Assembly (NCBI GenBank): GCA_005217565.1
Contig: SJCO01000007.1
Span: 186,001 to 250,000 of the forward strand
Direction of reading: 5' to 3'
DNA length: 64,000 bases
Source of the DNA: Puteibacter caeruleilacunae
Lineage (GTDB): Bacteria; Bacteroidota; Bacteroidia; Bacteroidales; Prolixibacteraceae
Shown: piece after piece, positions 44,344 through 52,450 of the stretch
Layout of the letters: every line of letters starts with the position of its first letter
Position numbering within the stretch: the first letter of the stretch is position 1
Position numbers and translations under genes: made by a program
The notes under the pieces: model-generated
What the model was told of the DNA's origin: nothing
Database searches by the model: none
What the model saw: the letters and a program-made list of their open reading frames with translations, nothing else

Positions 44344-45042
44344 TTACTCATCCCCAAGCATTCCTCTCAAGTCTTTCTTGAGAGATTGACGCTTGGATTT
44401 GTAGGTTTTACTAACTTTTCGGGACTTAAAATCACTACCAGTGAATGTCTTGATGGGATTACCGCGTTCAAGTGAATTGTGATTCTGCCAGTCCTCCTTT
44501 ATTTTTGCTTTTTTACTATTCAGTTGCTCAAGTTTCAATAGATTGATCAACCGTTCTTTAGCCAACTTCTTATTATTCAGCTGCGACCGACTATCCGATG
44601 CTAATACACTGATATTGGTTGGAATATGTGTAGCTCTGATAGCTGTACTTACCTTATTCACATGCTGACCTCCAGGTCCTCCCGAGCGAATAGCCTGATA
44701 TGAGATGTCCTTATCGCTAATGTGCAGGATTTCATTTCCTAAATCCAATTCATTTACCCCAACAAACCAATTCTTACGCTTATGATCTTTGCGAAACTGA
44801 CTATGACCAATCCATTTAATGGTACCGATCCATTGTTTGCAAAATTCCTTCACGTTATCTCCTTCAAGTTGCACAGTAGCAGAAAGTAGGGTAGTATTCT
44901 CAACTCCTTTTTCACGATGAAGGATAGTGCATACAATGCTTTTCCCTCGAGCTTCTTCAATCATTATTTTAAGGACTTGTGCTACAACCCAGCAACACTC
45001 TGCTGGTCCGCGTCCTGATGTTATTTGTAAAATCTTTTCCAT
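44344..45042 (-). CDS. prfH: Peptide chain release factor homologue PrfH
   Basis: A 232-residue release-factor-like protein. The catalytic loop SGGPGGQHVNKVSTAIR carries GGQ near residue 122, required for peptidyl-tRNA hydrolysis, and the C-terminal part is Lys/Arg-rich with LKKDLRGMLGDE. It is much shorter than RF1/RF2 (about 360) and lacks their stop-codon-reading domain, which fits PrfH. PrfH is reported to release ribosomes stalled by cleavage in the 16S decoding region, so that a partner RtcB can reseal the RNA. It begins 5 bases after rtcB, confirming the pair. Confidence 0.93.
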   Translation of the reverse strand: MEKILQITSGRGPAECCWVVAQVLKIMIEEARGKSIVCTILHREKGVENTTLLSATVQLEGDNVKEFCKQWIGTIKWIGHSQFRKDHKRKNWFVGVNELDLGNEILHISDKDISYQAIRSGGPGGQHVNKVSTAIRATHIPTNISVLASDSRSQLNNKKLAKERLINLLKLEQLNSKKAKIKEDWQNHNSLERGNPIKTFTGSDFKSRKVSKTYKSKRQSLKKDLRGMLGDE

Positions 45043-45047
45043 CTCTC

Positions 45048-46475
45048 TTATTGTTTGTCCATTCTTACAATTTGAGGGTAAAATTTGCCCTCGATACTCA
45101 CTAAGTCGCGCTGACTTAGCATTACCTCATCTAAATTCTTATACGTCATTGGAGCCTCATCTACACCGCCTCCAATCATGGTCACTCTGTTTTGCTTGAG
45201 TCGCTTATTCAGCTCACTTCCAGTTATTGACTCCTTAGCCGCTTTTCTACTCATCTTCCTTCCAGCGCCATGCGATGCAGAACATAGTGATTCCGTTTCT
45301 CCTTTCCCTGAAACAATATATCCCGGATCAATCATATTGGCAGGAATAATCCCCAATTGTCCATGATTTGCTGGTGTCGCACCTTTGCGATGCACAATTA
45401 CTTCCTGACCATCATGTTGTTCCTTCCAGGCAAAATTGTGATGATTCTCAATCTTAGCTACAGGCTTTACTTTCAAGGCTTTTGCCAGTTTTTTGTGGAT
45501 TACATCGTGACAAGCTTTTGCATAATCGCCAGCCAGATTCATTGCGATCCAATATTCTTGCCCTGCTTCGCTATTCAAATCAAGCCAGGCCAACTGTTGT
45601 GCATTTTTAGGTAGCAAACATCGTTCCTTGGCAATTTGCGTATAATGATTCGCAATGGTTCCTCCCAATCCGCGTGAGCCAGAGTGAGCAAGAATACCAA
45701 CGTAATTACCAGCAGCAAGATTTAGCTTATTATCTTCACTGAGTTCAACAATACCAACCTCTACAAAGTGATTACCAGAACCCGATGTACCAAGCTGCAT
45801 TCGTGCCTTACCATGTAATTTTTTCAGGAAATCAATCTCCTGAAACTCTTCTCTCTCAAGAATTTCATGATCAGCGATAGGCTTTGCTGGATTGCCGATA
45901 CCAAAATGCGTATGATCCTTCAAACTACTCTTGATATGATAATTGTTCCGCTTAATAAAGGTTGTAGGAACATCATAAATAGTTAGTGACATTCTACACC
46001 CAATATCCAGTCCGATACCATAAGGAATAACCACATTATCAGTAGCAAGTACCCCTCCAATTGGGAGACCATATCCCATATGAGCATCAGGCATTAACGC
46101 ACCACGTACACTGATAGGCAGTCGCATTGCTATTGCCATTTGCTGAATAGTTTCTTCAGATATTAATTGACTTCCATAAATCTTAATTGTGCTTTCATTT
46201 TCATTTAATTGATATGCCACACCCGGATTCACCTTTTCTTCTCCAAGTAACTCAGTTACAAGCTTAGAGAAGGAGTTATCATCAGCATAGCCCTGTGGAT
46301 TAGATATTACATCTTCGAGTTTATCTAATTGCTCGTTTACCGACAAGTATTTATAGTCGCGGCGCATTATATCGATGGCCAGACTTTTTGCCTTATCGGT
46401 TTTGAAATTTATTTGTTTTAGGTCCTTACCCTTAATTTTATGATTGCCCATGATCAATCTTTTTATCGTCTGCAA
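45048..46475 (-). CDS. rtcB: RNA ligase RtcB (PrfH-associated type)
   Basis: A 475-residue RtcB, which joins RNA ends bearing 3'-phosphate (or cyclic phosphate) and 5'-hydroxyl with GTP and manganese. Metal and active-site motifs are in place: GIGLDIGCRM, GNHFVEVG, HSGSRGLGG, ENHHNFAW and ASHGAGRKMSR, the last holding the histidine that becomes guanylylated. RtcA and RtcR homologues are absent, so regulation differs from the E. coli rtc operon. It is the first gene of the unit with prfH, a TPR gene, a 140-residue gene and a DUF4132-family gene. Confidence 0.95.
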   Translation of the reverse strand: MQTIKRLIMGNHKIKGKDLKQINFKTDKAKSLAIDIMRRDYKYLSVNEQLDKLEDVISNPQGYADDNSFSKLVTELLGEEKVNPGVAYQLNENESTIKIYGSQLISEETIQQMAIAMRLPISVRGALMPDAHMGYGLPIGGVLATDNVVIPYGIGLDIGCRMSLTIYDVPTTFIKRNNYHIKSSLKDHTHFGIGNPAKPIADHEILEREEFQEIDFLKKLHGKARMQLGTSGSGNHFVEVGIVELSEDNKLNLAAGNYVGILAHSGSRGLGGTIANHYTQIAKERCLLPKNAQQLAWLDLNSEAGQEYWIAMNLAGDYAKACHDVIHKKLAKALKVKPVAKIENHHNFAWKEQHDGQEVIVHRKGATPANHGQLGIIPANMIDPGYIVSGKGETESLCSASHGAGRKMSRKAAKESITGSELNKRLKQNRVTMIGGGVDEAPMTYKNLDEVMLSQRDLVSIEGKFYPQIVRMDKQ

Positions 46476-46672
46476 ATCATATCGTTAAAGTAATTGTAGA
46501 GAGGAGAGTAGGAGATATCACATTTCTGATTAGAATCATTTTGGGATACTCAATCTACATCTTCATACAATCAAAATAGTATGATCTGAAAACAGACTTA
46601 TTTATGGATTAATAGCTTATAATCCAATGATGCATAGCGTTAACACTATACCGTAAAATATTTGTTGATTGA

Positions 46673-46754
46673 AACCGTGAAAGGCTCAATATGCCTGTAC
46701 GGTTGGATCAGAATGAAGTTATTGAGGTTAGAACTGTTCTAGCCTTTTCTGATC
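46673..46754 (+). ncRNA. Candidate structured RNA or group II intron remnant
   Basis: On the plus strand AACCGT/ACGGTT with an inner GGC/GCC forms a hairpin (46673-46704), followed by GATCAGAA (46706-46713) pairing with TTCTGATC (46747-46754), which encloses a hairpin GGTTAGAA/TTCTAGCC (46726-46744) with TTTT after it. The TGTACGGTT end recalls a conserved hairpin of group II introns. A 26-codon open frame (46691-46771) overlaps it. It could be a small RNA with its own terminator, an intron remnant, or a leader of the opposite strand. Confidence 0.35.
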
Positions 46755-47292
46755 GCTTGGTTGATATGTGATGTAAATTCCAACATAGTTGCTTTCCCTT
46801 TCATTAAAAATGATACATTAAGGTGAAATGCGCCACAAAGGTAAAGCGAATTATTTATATTATGCAAATAATTTCCTGAAAAATTGATTTTGTCTCATTT
46901 ATCCTTTGCTCCAATAGGGTGTTTTTGACTTGTAGGCCTTACCCCCTCCTTGCCTCTTCCTCATACCAACATGCGAAATGCCATAGGAGATCCTAGCAAT
47001 TTGGCTATACTTCCTAGAGATTTGTAGAGACTTTAGGGCCTGTTTGTAGAAAACCTGGCTTAAAGATGGAGTCACGATAGCTTTCCTGAAAATTCCCCGA
47101 TGTGAAAACGAAGGTTGGTCAGTATCGGTTTTTTATAACTCAAAAATCCAAATTCCAGAGCATTGGTTATCACTTCTAAGCCTTTTCAAATTTGAAATAA
47201 ATACGAAAATCTATGATTATGATAAGTTTTTTACTACTATTCCCCCTTAAGCCCTTACTAATCCTTACCAAAGCCCCCATGTATCGCACATT

Positions 47293-47367
47293 GAGTAGGC
47301 TTCGAGTAGGCTTTGACAAGAGTTAGACAAGGCTCAGAGAAGGCTTTGACTAGACTAAGACTAGACT
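47293..47367. repeat. Degenerate short repeats with 11-base period
   Basis: GAGTAGGCTT occurs at 47293 and 47304, GGCTTTGAC at 47309 and 47342, and GACTAGACT at 47348 and 47359. Two of these pairs have exactly 11-base spacing. The inverted counterpart is at 47652-47670. Confidence 0.6.
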
Positions 47368-47651
47368 CGATGTAAAAAGATAGGCTAAACTTATTGGAAG
47401 AATAAGATTAGCCTTTTATGGGATATTAAATCCTAAGCAACTTGTATTTTAGTCGTGAATTAGAGTTCAAAGTGTGTTTGAAACATATAGCGCCGATCTA
47501 ATATCAAAGTTATCTCAAGAATAGCATATAGTAAAAGGCACACAGAATTTTAGAGGAGTTTGACAACTCTTTGTCATGTTATCTTTTGATGTATCTTAGG
47601 GTAATTACTCGTTATGGAAAGGGGATGAAGTATAGAAGGAGTCTTACCAAT

Positions 47652-47670
47652 GCCTACTCAATGCCTACTT
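47652..47670. repeat. Inverted counterpart of the 11-base-period repeat
   Basis: GCCTACTC at 47652 and GCCTACTT at 47663 are spaced by 11 bases and are complementary to the GAGTAGGC copies near 47293-47313. The two clusters, 340 bases apart, could pair in RNA. Confidence 0.5.
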
Positions 47671-47726
47671 TTCTCTTGGATATCTCTTCTATTTCTTTTG
47701 GCTTTCTCTTGTTTGAAGATTAAAAT

Positions 47727-47780
47727 GCATCATCTGGTGTTGCAATTCCGTTCTTTCGCATCATGTGATGTTGCATTTCC
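47727..47780. repeat. Two tandem similar hairpins
   Basis: A 23-base unit at 47727-47749 recurs at 47758-47780 with three differences, period 31. Each contains a small palindrome (CATCATCTGGTG and CATCATGTGATG); one difference changes an A to a G in the second arm, preserving pairing as a G-T wobble. Confidence 0.55.
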
Positions 47781-48046
47781 AAAAGAACCTTTATTTTGAT
47801 TATCACTGTTGTAAAGGTAGCAAAAAATCATCCTGAAAGTCACGACAATTCAAGAAATTTGAACTAATGTGTTGATTCATGAATTACGAAAAACGATGTG
47901 CTTTAATTGTTAATCGGGACTCTTTTAATCCGCCTAAGATCGAAGGATTAACTTGGCCCTCAGTAATTAATTTGATTTTTTTTTGAAATGCAAAGCAACC
48001 TATCATATGTTTTTGCATCAATACTACAAACCTAAAACAAAAAGTT

Positions 48047-49549
48047 ATGAAGTCATCTTATTTAACCATTGTTGTTGCATTGTTTGCGATACTTCTTTAT
48101 AGCTGCGACACAGATGGAGATCCAGAAGTTGCAGATAAGACTGGAGGTCTTTATTCTACGATGGGGATGAATGGTACTGGAATAGGAATTGATCCTATAC
48201 CTGAAGGTGGAGATGAGAAATATAAAGACTATGAAGAGAATCCTTTTGTCAAAGTTAGTGAACGTCCGCTGTCTACGTTTTCTATTGATGCTGATGGAGG
48301 ATCTTATTCGAACATGCGACGATTCTTATATTTAGGACAGACGCCTCCTAAAGAATCAGTGAGAATAGAGGAATTCATCAACTACTTCATGTTCAATTAT
48401 GACGAACCAACTGGTGATGAGCATGTTTCTTTAAACTCTGAAGTCGCTACTTGTCCTTGGAATGCCAGTCACCACCTTCTGCGCATTGGTATGAAGGGGA
48501 AAACAATTCAAAAGAGTGTGTTGCCCAATTCCAACTATGTATTCTTAATTGATGTATCCGGATCAATGAGCTCGCCTGACAAGCTTGAGCTTTTGAAATC
48601 AGGATTCACAACAATGGTCGACCAGCTTAGAGATCAGGATCGAATTGCTATCGTTACTTATGCTGGTGAAGCTGGAGTATTATTAGAGTCAACACATTGC
48701 GATCAAAAGAAGAAAATAAAAGACGCTATCGCGAAACTTGGAGCAGGAGGTTCAACAGCAGGAGCTGCAGGTATTACCAAAGCTTATGAAATTGCTCAAA
48801 AGAATTTCATTGCAGGAGGAAACAACCGTGTGATATTAGGATCAGATGGCGATTTTAATGTAGGTATCTCGTCGACAGATGAGTTGATCGAATTGATTGA
48901 GACGAAACGTGACGCTGGTATTTATTTGACTGTGCTGGGGGTTGGTTCAGGAAATCTGAATGATCATATGATGGAGCAAGTTGCCAATAAAGGAAACGGC
49001 AACTATGAGTATATCGACAACGCCAAACAGATTCAGAAGGTGTTCATCCATGAATTGGCTAAGTTTTATGCTGTTGCCAAGGATTCGAAGATTCAGATTA
49101 AGTTCAATCCTAACAAAGTAGAGCAGTATCGTTTGATTGGTTATGAGAATCGAAAACTCAATGATGAGGACTTTGAGGATGACACTAAAGATGCTGGAGA
49201 GATTGGATCAACGCAGACTATCACTGCATTGTATGAGGTGGTATTAAAGAATTATTCCCAGAATGAAAAGTTTGCTCAGTTTGACTTTAGATATAAGAAG
49301 CCGAGCGAAGATAATAGCAGATTGTTAACGCACAATATCACAGGTACTCCGAAAGACATTAATGCATCATCGGAGAATATGCGTTTTGCAACTGCCTTAG
49401 CTGGTATAGGATTAATTATGAAGGAGTCGGAGTACAAAGGTACAGTTACCAAACAAATGGTGCTTAATCTGGCTAAAAACAGTCAAACTTACGATCCCCA
49501 CAACTATCGCAAGGAGTTCATCGAAATGATAAAAGCCTGGGAAGAATAA
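48047..49549 (+). CDS. YfbK-like von Willebrand factor A lipoprotein
   Basis: A 500-residue lipoprotein (lipobox Cys20 in LLYSC). A conserved N-terminal region (FSIDADGGSYSNMRRFL, near 79-94) precedes a vWA domain with MIDAS DVSGSMS (D169) and GSDGDFNVG; a C-terminal DUF3520-like region follows. E. coli YfbK and many Bacteroidota proteins share this plan. It is likely a surface or periplasmic metal-dependent adhesion or assembly protein; the ligand is unknown. It is monocistronic with a terminator after it. Confidence 0.88.
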   Translation: MKSSYLTIVVALFAILLYSCDTDGDPEVADKTGGLYSTMGMNGTGIGIDPIPEGGDEKYKDYEENPFVKVSERPLSTFSIDADGGSYSNMRRFLYLGQTPPKESVRIEEFINYFMFNYDEPTGDEHVSLNSEVATCPWNASHHLLRIGMKGKTIQKSVLPNSNYVFLIDVSGSMSSPDKLELLKSGFTTMVDQLRDQDRIAIVTYAGEAGVLLESTHCDQKKKIKDAIAKLGAGGSTAGAAGITKAYEIAQKNFIAGGNNRVILGSDGDFNVGISSTDELIELIETKRDAGIYLTVLGVGSGNLNDHMMEQVANKGNGNYEYIDNAKQIQKVFIHELAKFYAVAKDSKIQIKFNPNKVEQYRLIGYENRKLNDEDFEDDTKDAGEIGSTQTITALYEVVLKNYSQNEKFAQFDFRYKKPSEDNSRLLTHNITGTPKDINASSENMRFATALAGIGLIMKESEYKGTVTKQMVLNLAKNSQTYDPHNYRKEFIEMIKAWEE

Positions 49550-49587
49550 CTAGTTCTCCATTCTAGATTTCTTTTTTAGTTCTTTAA

Positions 49588-49620
49588 AACACCGACTCTG
49601 CAAAGGGTTGGTGTTTTTTT
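49588..49620 (+). terminator. Terminator after vWA lipoprotein
   Basis: AACACC and GGTGTT arms enclose a 16-base loop and are followed by TTTTTT. A run of eight G occurs just after it. Confidence 0.6.
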
Positions 49621-49718
49621 GTTGGGGGGGGAGGTAGCTCTGTCAATTAATTTATATCTTGGTATTTATGTGAAATTGAAACTAATCCTTACTTTTGGTT
49701 TACGTTTAAAGTACAGTT

Positions 49719-50297
49719 ATGACAAAAAAGATATACATATTTCTATTTGACGGATATTCTGATTGGGAGATATCGTACGTTACTCCAGAGATTAATAAGA
49801 GTGAGCAATTTGAATTGAATTACTTCTCATTTGATGGAAATTCAGTCTCCTCAATGGGTGGATTGAAGGTTACCCCTAATACGGCACTACCTGAGTTAAA
49901 TATTGATGAGATCGACATGCTGATTCTTCCTGGAGGAACCGCATGGGAAAGCGGCTCGAATGAAGCAATTACGCCATTTGTAAAAGCGGTGATTGAGAAA
50001 GGTAAACCTATTGCTGCTATTTGCGCGGCTACAGCATATTTAGGGCAATTGGGAGTTCTGGATAGGGTGCAACATACGAGCAATGACTTATATTACTTAA
50101 AAGCCGTATCGCCACAATACACCGGAGATAAAAACTATATTAATTCTCTTGCGGTTACCGGAGGAAATATGATCACTGCTAATGGTATCGCTCCAATTGA
50201 ATTTGCACAGGAAGTGTTTAAAATGTTGGAGCTATACAACGATACCGATCTAGAGAAATGGTTTCAGTTGTTTAAGAACGGAGTTTGGAGTGAATAG
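49719..50297 (+). CDS. DJ-1/PfpI family protein
   Basis: A 192-residue DJ-1/PfpI superfamily protein with class I glutamine-amidotransferase-like fold. The nucleophile elbow is IAAICAATAYLG with Cys102, and ILPGG near residue 69 contributes to the pocket. Members act as chaperones, glyoxalases, deglycases or amidases; which applies cannot be told. The next gene overlaps or adjoins its stop codon, and a third gene follows, so 49719-51467 may be one transcript. Confidence 0.87.
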   Translation: MTKKIYIFLFDGYSDWEISYVTPEINKSEQFELNYFSFDGNSVSSMGGLKVTPNTALPELNIDEIDMLILPGGTAWESGSNEAITPFVKAVIEKGKPIAAICAATAYLGQLGVLDRVQHTSNDLYYLKAVSPQYTGDKNYINSLAVTGGNMITANGIAPIEFAQEVFKMLELYNDTDLEKWFQLFKNGVWSE

Positions 50298-50307
50298 ATT
50301 AAACAGC

Positions 50308-50883
50308 ATGATCTCCATTGAAAGATTCGCGAACATATGGATATTTGCTCTAATTATATCCATAAGCCTATTATCCTGCAGACAAGATCGTAATGCAGAT
50401 ATAGTGAAGAACTATCTTGATACCTATGCCAAGGTGAGTTATGAAAAACTTTCCCTACATCTTGCTGATAGCATCAGAATAATAGATGGGGAATACAGTA
50501 AATCGTATTCCCACGCTGAGTTTCATGATTACTATCAATGGGATTCTGTATTCTCTCCTCAATTTCACATAGAGAAGATATCATCGAAGGAAAACAATGT
50601 TTTCATTACATTGTCAACGAAATCGGACAGATTCAAATTTCTTGTAAATAATCCAGTCAGAACGACTCAGTGCATCTCGTTAATAGACAATAAGATATAT
50701 CAGTTTAAATACTTGCAAAACCATGATACTGACAGGGAAAAATGGATTGAAAATAGAGACTCTTTAGTAAATTGGATCGATAATAATCACCCTGAATTGT
50801 CTGGTTTCATCTATGATATGACTAAATTAGGCAGTGAAAACTATTTAAAGGCAATTGGTTTATATAATAATCGCCAGGAATAG
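50308..50883 (+). CDS. Small lipoprotein of unknown function
   Basis: A 191-residue predicted lipoprotein from the ATG at 50308; a GTG at 50290 in the same frame would overlap the previous stop by eight bases and add six residues. The lipobox is SLLSC. The rest is alpha plus beta with an NTF2-like look (KNYLDTYAKVSYEKLSLHLADSI, then VFITLSTKSDRFKF), but I do not recognise the family. It is followed by a membrane protein gene 26 bases on. Confidence 0.6.
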   Translation: MISIERFANIWIFALIISISLLSCRQDRNADIVKNYLDTYAKVSYEKLSLHLADSIRIIDGEYSKSYSHAEFHDYYQWDSVFSPQFHIEKISSKENNVFITLSTKSDRFKFLVNNPVRTTQCISLIDNKIYQFKYLQNHDTDREKWIENRDSLVNWIDNNHPELSGFIYDMTKLGSENYLKAIGLYNNRQE

Positions 50884-50909
50884 AGCAAACAATAACTAAC
50901 AACCTGAAT

Positions 50910-51467
50910 ATGAACAAACGGACACTAAACTTACTGATGATACTAATTCTATGGGGAGTATCATTTTATACGCTGTATGTGACTATTTTTACAAACATTG
51001 TTATAGGATTACAAAATTACATTGGATTTGGTCTTCTATCTGTATTAACCCTATTATGGTTTTTAAAAATTAAAAGGTTTAATACCATATTTGCCTTATT
51101 CTTACTTTTAGGGAGTTTCAATGTATTTCAATTTACCTACTCAACCATCACTATTGGTTCTAGTATCTCATTCTCAGGGATCAAGTTTATTACTTTAGGT
51201 GTGCAGCCTTTATGCTCTCTCTTGTTACTGTTGTTTGTAGTTGTATATAAAAGCCAGGTAAGAGTCGTGGTACAAAAATTACTAGGAACCGATCAAGAGA
51301 GTTTGGATGAGAATGAATCAGAGCTAGTACACCATTTTTATAAGCAATTACAATCCAAGACAATCAGCGAATTGCATAGCATTGTTAAGGAACCGGATTC
51401 ATTTCAACCTGCTTGCGTTGATGCAGCAAAAAAAATAATTGAAGAAAGAGAGAGTCAAAAAGATTAG
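50910..51467 (+). CDS. Four-helix membrane protein of unknown function
   Basis: A 185-residue protein with four hydrophobic segments (about 7-28, 33-52, 55-78 and 87-115) and a soluble acidic C-terminal tail (about 120-185, VHHFYKQLQSKTISELHSIVKEPDSF). No family recognised. It is the last gene of a probable three-gene unit with the DJ-1-like and lipoprotein genes, and converges with an AraC gene whose stop lies 9 bases away. Confidence 0.6.
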   Translation: MNKRTLNLLMILILWGVSFYTLYVTIFTNIVIGLQNYIGFGLLSVLTLLWFLKIKRFNTIFALFLLLGSFNVFQFTYSTITIGSSISFSGIKFITLGVQPLCSLLLLLFVVVYKSQVRVVVQKLLGTDQESLDENESELVHHFYKQLQSKTISELHSIVKEPDSFQPACVDAAKKIIEERESQKD

Positions 51468-51476
51468 ATCGTTAAT

Positions 51477-52352
51477 CTAACAACCTTTCCTTTCCCTATA
51501 ATCGCTTGGTGTTTGACCGGTAAATCTTTTAAAAACGGTTGCGAAATAGGAGGATGAAGTAAATCCCAGACTATAGGCAACTTCATTTATAGCTTCGGAT
51601 GATGTCGACATGATTTCTTTGGCTCGTTCTATCTTTTTACGAAGAATATATTCCTTGGGAGGAACTCCTGTTTCTTCCTTAAAGCGGTGCTTAAACCTCG
51701 AGAGGGAGAGATTAATCTTTGCAGCCAGTTCTTCTAACTCAACATCTTCTTGAAGATTATTCAAGATATATTCGCAGATGATCTTAATTTCGCTAGAAGT
51801 CTCTTTTTTCTCTTTTGCCTCTCCTGAATGAATCACCTTTAATAGAAATGCCAGAATATTACTGTTTATTTCAATCATTTTCAAAGGATCATCCGTTTTG
51901 TTATATGCTTGAAAAATACTTGATAGGCTATTCCGTATACCTGGTAATGCTCTAAACTGTCTCGATTTAAAAGCCAGTAGTCGGTCTATCAATATCCTTG
52001 AGTTAGTAGGAGACAGGTTTAATATTCTACCACTATTTTCCGGAATCTTTATCATCATCCAATATAGACTTCCTTTTTCTTCAGGATAACTACTTGTGCC
52101 ATGTGGCTCATCGGGATACGTAACGAGTAGATCACCACCTTTTAGAAGATATTTCTCTTGGTTAATCATGTAATGTTGCGATCCCTTATCCAAAAAGCAT
52201 ATTTCAATGATACCAGGATGCGTATGTGTTGCTAGGTTATCTTTTGCCTGTTTGTAGTTATAATGTCCTAAAACCAAGATGTTTTTGAATCCTAATTCCC
52301 GGATATTGATTATTTTCCTATCGGCTGTGCTTTTTGTATCAACTGTTATCAT
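51477..52352 (-). CDS. AraC-family regulator with cupin domain
   Basis: A 291-residue regulator with an N-terminal cupin sensor (HTHPGIIEICFLDKGSQHYMINQ, about 43-65, then GGDLLVTYPDEPH) and a C-terminal AraC double helix-turn-helix (LSLSRFKHRFKEETGVPPKEYILRKK and INEVAYSLGFTSSSYFATVFKRFTGQTPSDYR). Such regulators usually sense a sugar. The gene is divergent from a Gfo/Idh/MocA oxidoreductase 98 bases away, which it likely controls. Confidence 0.9.
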   Translation of the reverse strand: MITVDTKSTADRKIINIRELGFKNILVLGHYNYKQAKDNLATHTHPGIIEICFLDKGSQHYMINQEKYLLKGGDLLVTYPDEPHGTSSYPEEKGSLYWMMIKIPENSGRILNLSPTNSRILIDRLLAFKSRQFRALPGIRNSLSSIFQAYNKTDDPLKMIEINSNILAFLLKVIHSGEAKEKKETSSEIKIICEYILNNLQEDVELEELAAKINLSLSRFKHRFKEETGVPPKEYILRKKIERAKEIMSTSSEAINEVAYSLGFTSSSYFATVFKRFTGQTPSDYRERKGC

Positions 52353-52450
52353 GTTTGAAATAGTGCTATGATTTTATTTAGAATAACATTTCCTCAAAGT
52401 AGTGATATTTTTACAGTAATAAAAAATATAAACTAGACTATAAATAAGAC

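Larger units (their letters stand above)
46476..48046. other. 1.57-kb gene-free region with structured repeats
   Basis: No protein gene can be supported here. It holds a nested hairpin element (46673-46754), an 11-base-period repeat and its inverted counterpart (47293-47367 and 47652-47670), C/T-rich clusters near 46940 and 47250, and two tandem similar hairpins (47727-47780). It separates the rtcB operon from a vWA lipoprotein gene pointing the other way, so promoters of both must lie at its ends. Confidence 0.6.

Noticed and set aside
46673-46771. Complete group II intron
   Set aside because: No reverse transcriptase, no domain V catalytic hairpin that I could identify, and no intron boundaries; at most a relic.
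47293-47670. CRISPR array
   Set aside because: The repeats are about 8-10 bases, degenerate and only 11 bases apart, with no spacers of normal size and no cas genes.
49624-49631. Run of eight G as a phase-variation tract
   Set aside because: It lies after a terminator and before a gene's promoter region, with no start codon or coding sequence to shift.
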